Part shown: one piece after another, positions 22,834 to 22,860 of the stretch | Layout: each line of letters begins with the position of its first letter | How positions within the stretch are numbered: position 1 is the first letter of the stretch | Source of the DNA: JBAXQQ01 sp037131695 | GTDB lineage: Bacteria > Armatimonadota > Hebobacteria > CAIYQO01 | Assembly (NCBI GenBank): GCA_964638715.1 | Contig: CAZWZF010000068.1 | Location: 1-22,860 of the forward strand | Direction of reading: 5' to 3' | DNA: 22,860 nt | Program-made: the position numbers and the translations under genes | The notes under the pieces: generated by a model | The model's input: the letters and a program-made list of their open reading frames with translations, nothing else | Told to the model about the DNA's origin: nothing | The model's database searches: none

Positions 22834-22842
22834 TGCTACAAT
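22834..22842 (+). promoter_or_regulatory. Extended -10 promoter near the window end, predicted leaderless
   Basis: TGCTACAAT ends 6 nt before an ATG at 22849, so transcription would start at or next to that codon. No Shine-Dalgarno site fits. The -35 is weak. Confidence 0.45.
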
Positions 22843-22848
22843 TACCCC

Positions 22849-22860
22849 ATGACATCTTCT
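22849..22860 (+). CDS. Start of a further gene, cut by the window edge
   Basis: Only ATG ACA TCT TCT (M-T-S-S) is visible. It is proposed because of the promoter placed 6 nt upstream. Four codons cannot identify a product. Confidence 0.3.

Overview
The window is ordinary, compact bacterial chromosome with moderately AT-rich DNA. Genes start mostly with ATG behind GGAGG-like ribosome binding sites, and promoters often carry a sigma70-type extended -10 of the form TGNTAWAAT. Markers such as RNase Y, RecX, a stand-alone MetW, an Ig plus copper-amine-oxidase-N-like envelope protein, a type IV pilus ATPase and a YtxJ-like protein do not fix a phylum. The mix would suit a poorly sampled lineage (Armatimonadota-like is my guess, low confidence). 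I see no phage, conjugative element, CRISPR array, rRNA or tRNA.

Layout. 110-3314 (+): metW, a membrane-anchored envelope protein, corA, and recX overlapping corA by 4 nt; the 3' end of recX carries an exact 41-bp tandem duplication. 3415-5501 (+): rny (RNase Y) with a clear terminator, then an MreD-like membrane protein. 5615-5788 (-): a 57-residue two-cluster ferredoxin. 6061-7864 (+): a two-gene split glutamine-dependent NAD synthetase (nitrilase-like amidase plus NadE). 7962-9735 (+): a sugar-nucleotidyltransferase and a secreted SGNH/GDSL esterase. 9886-13515 (+): a 1209-residue secreted protein with 11 fibronectin-III-like repeats. 13618-16793 (+): an S1-domain ribosomal protein, a beta-propeller-like lipoprotein and rnhA, followed by a truncated acetyltransferase remnant and a short palindromic repeat. 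16938-20521 (-): a PilB/GspE ATPase and, upstream, a secreted/membrane protein with a GATase-like domain. 20522-21003: a 480-bp gene-free stretch with a 189-bp MITE-like element and other repeats. 21004-22860 (+): a Nudix hydrolase, a TPR protein, a shortened YtxJ-like protein, and the first codons of another gene.

Most genes are housekeeping (RNA turnover, recombination control, NAD synthesis, Mg2+ uptake, translation). A second group is envelope-directed: the Ig/CuAO-N protein, MreD-like protein, esterase, FN3-repeat protein, lipoprotein, pilus ATPase and GATase-like membrane protein. I found no convincing new multi-gene system. The most unusual features are the 189-bp inverted-repeat element with a nested palindrome, the recX duplication, the gene remnant beside a palindromic repeat, a G-rich tract right after the pilus ATPase stop codon, and several promoters placed so close to the start codon that the mRNAs should be leaderless or nearly so.
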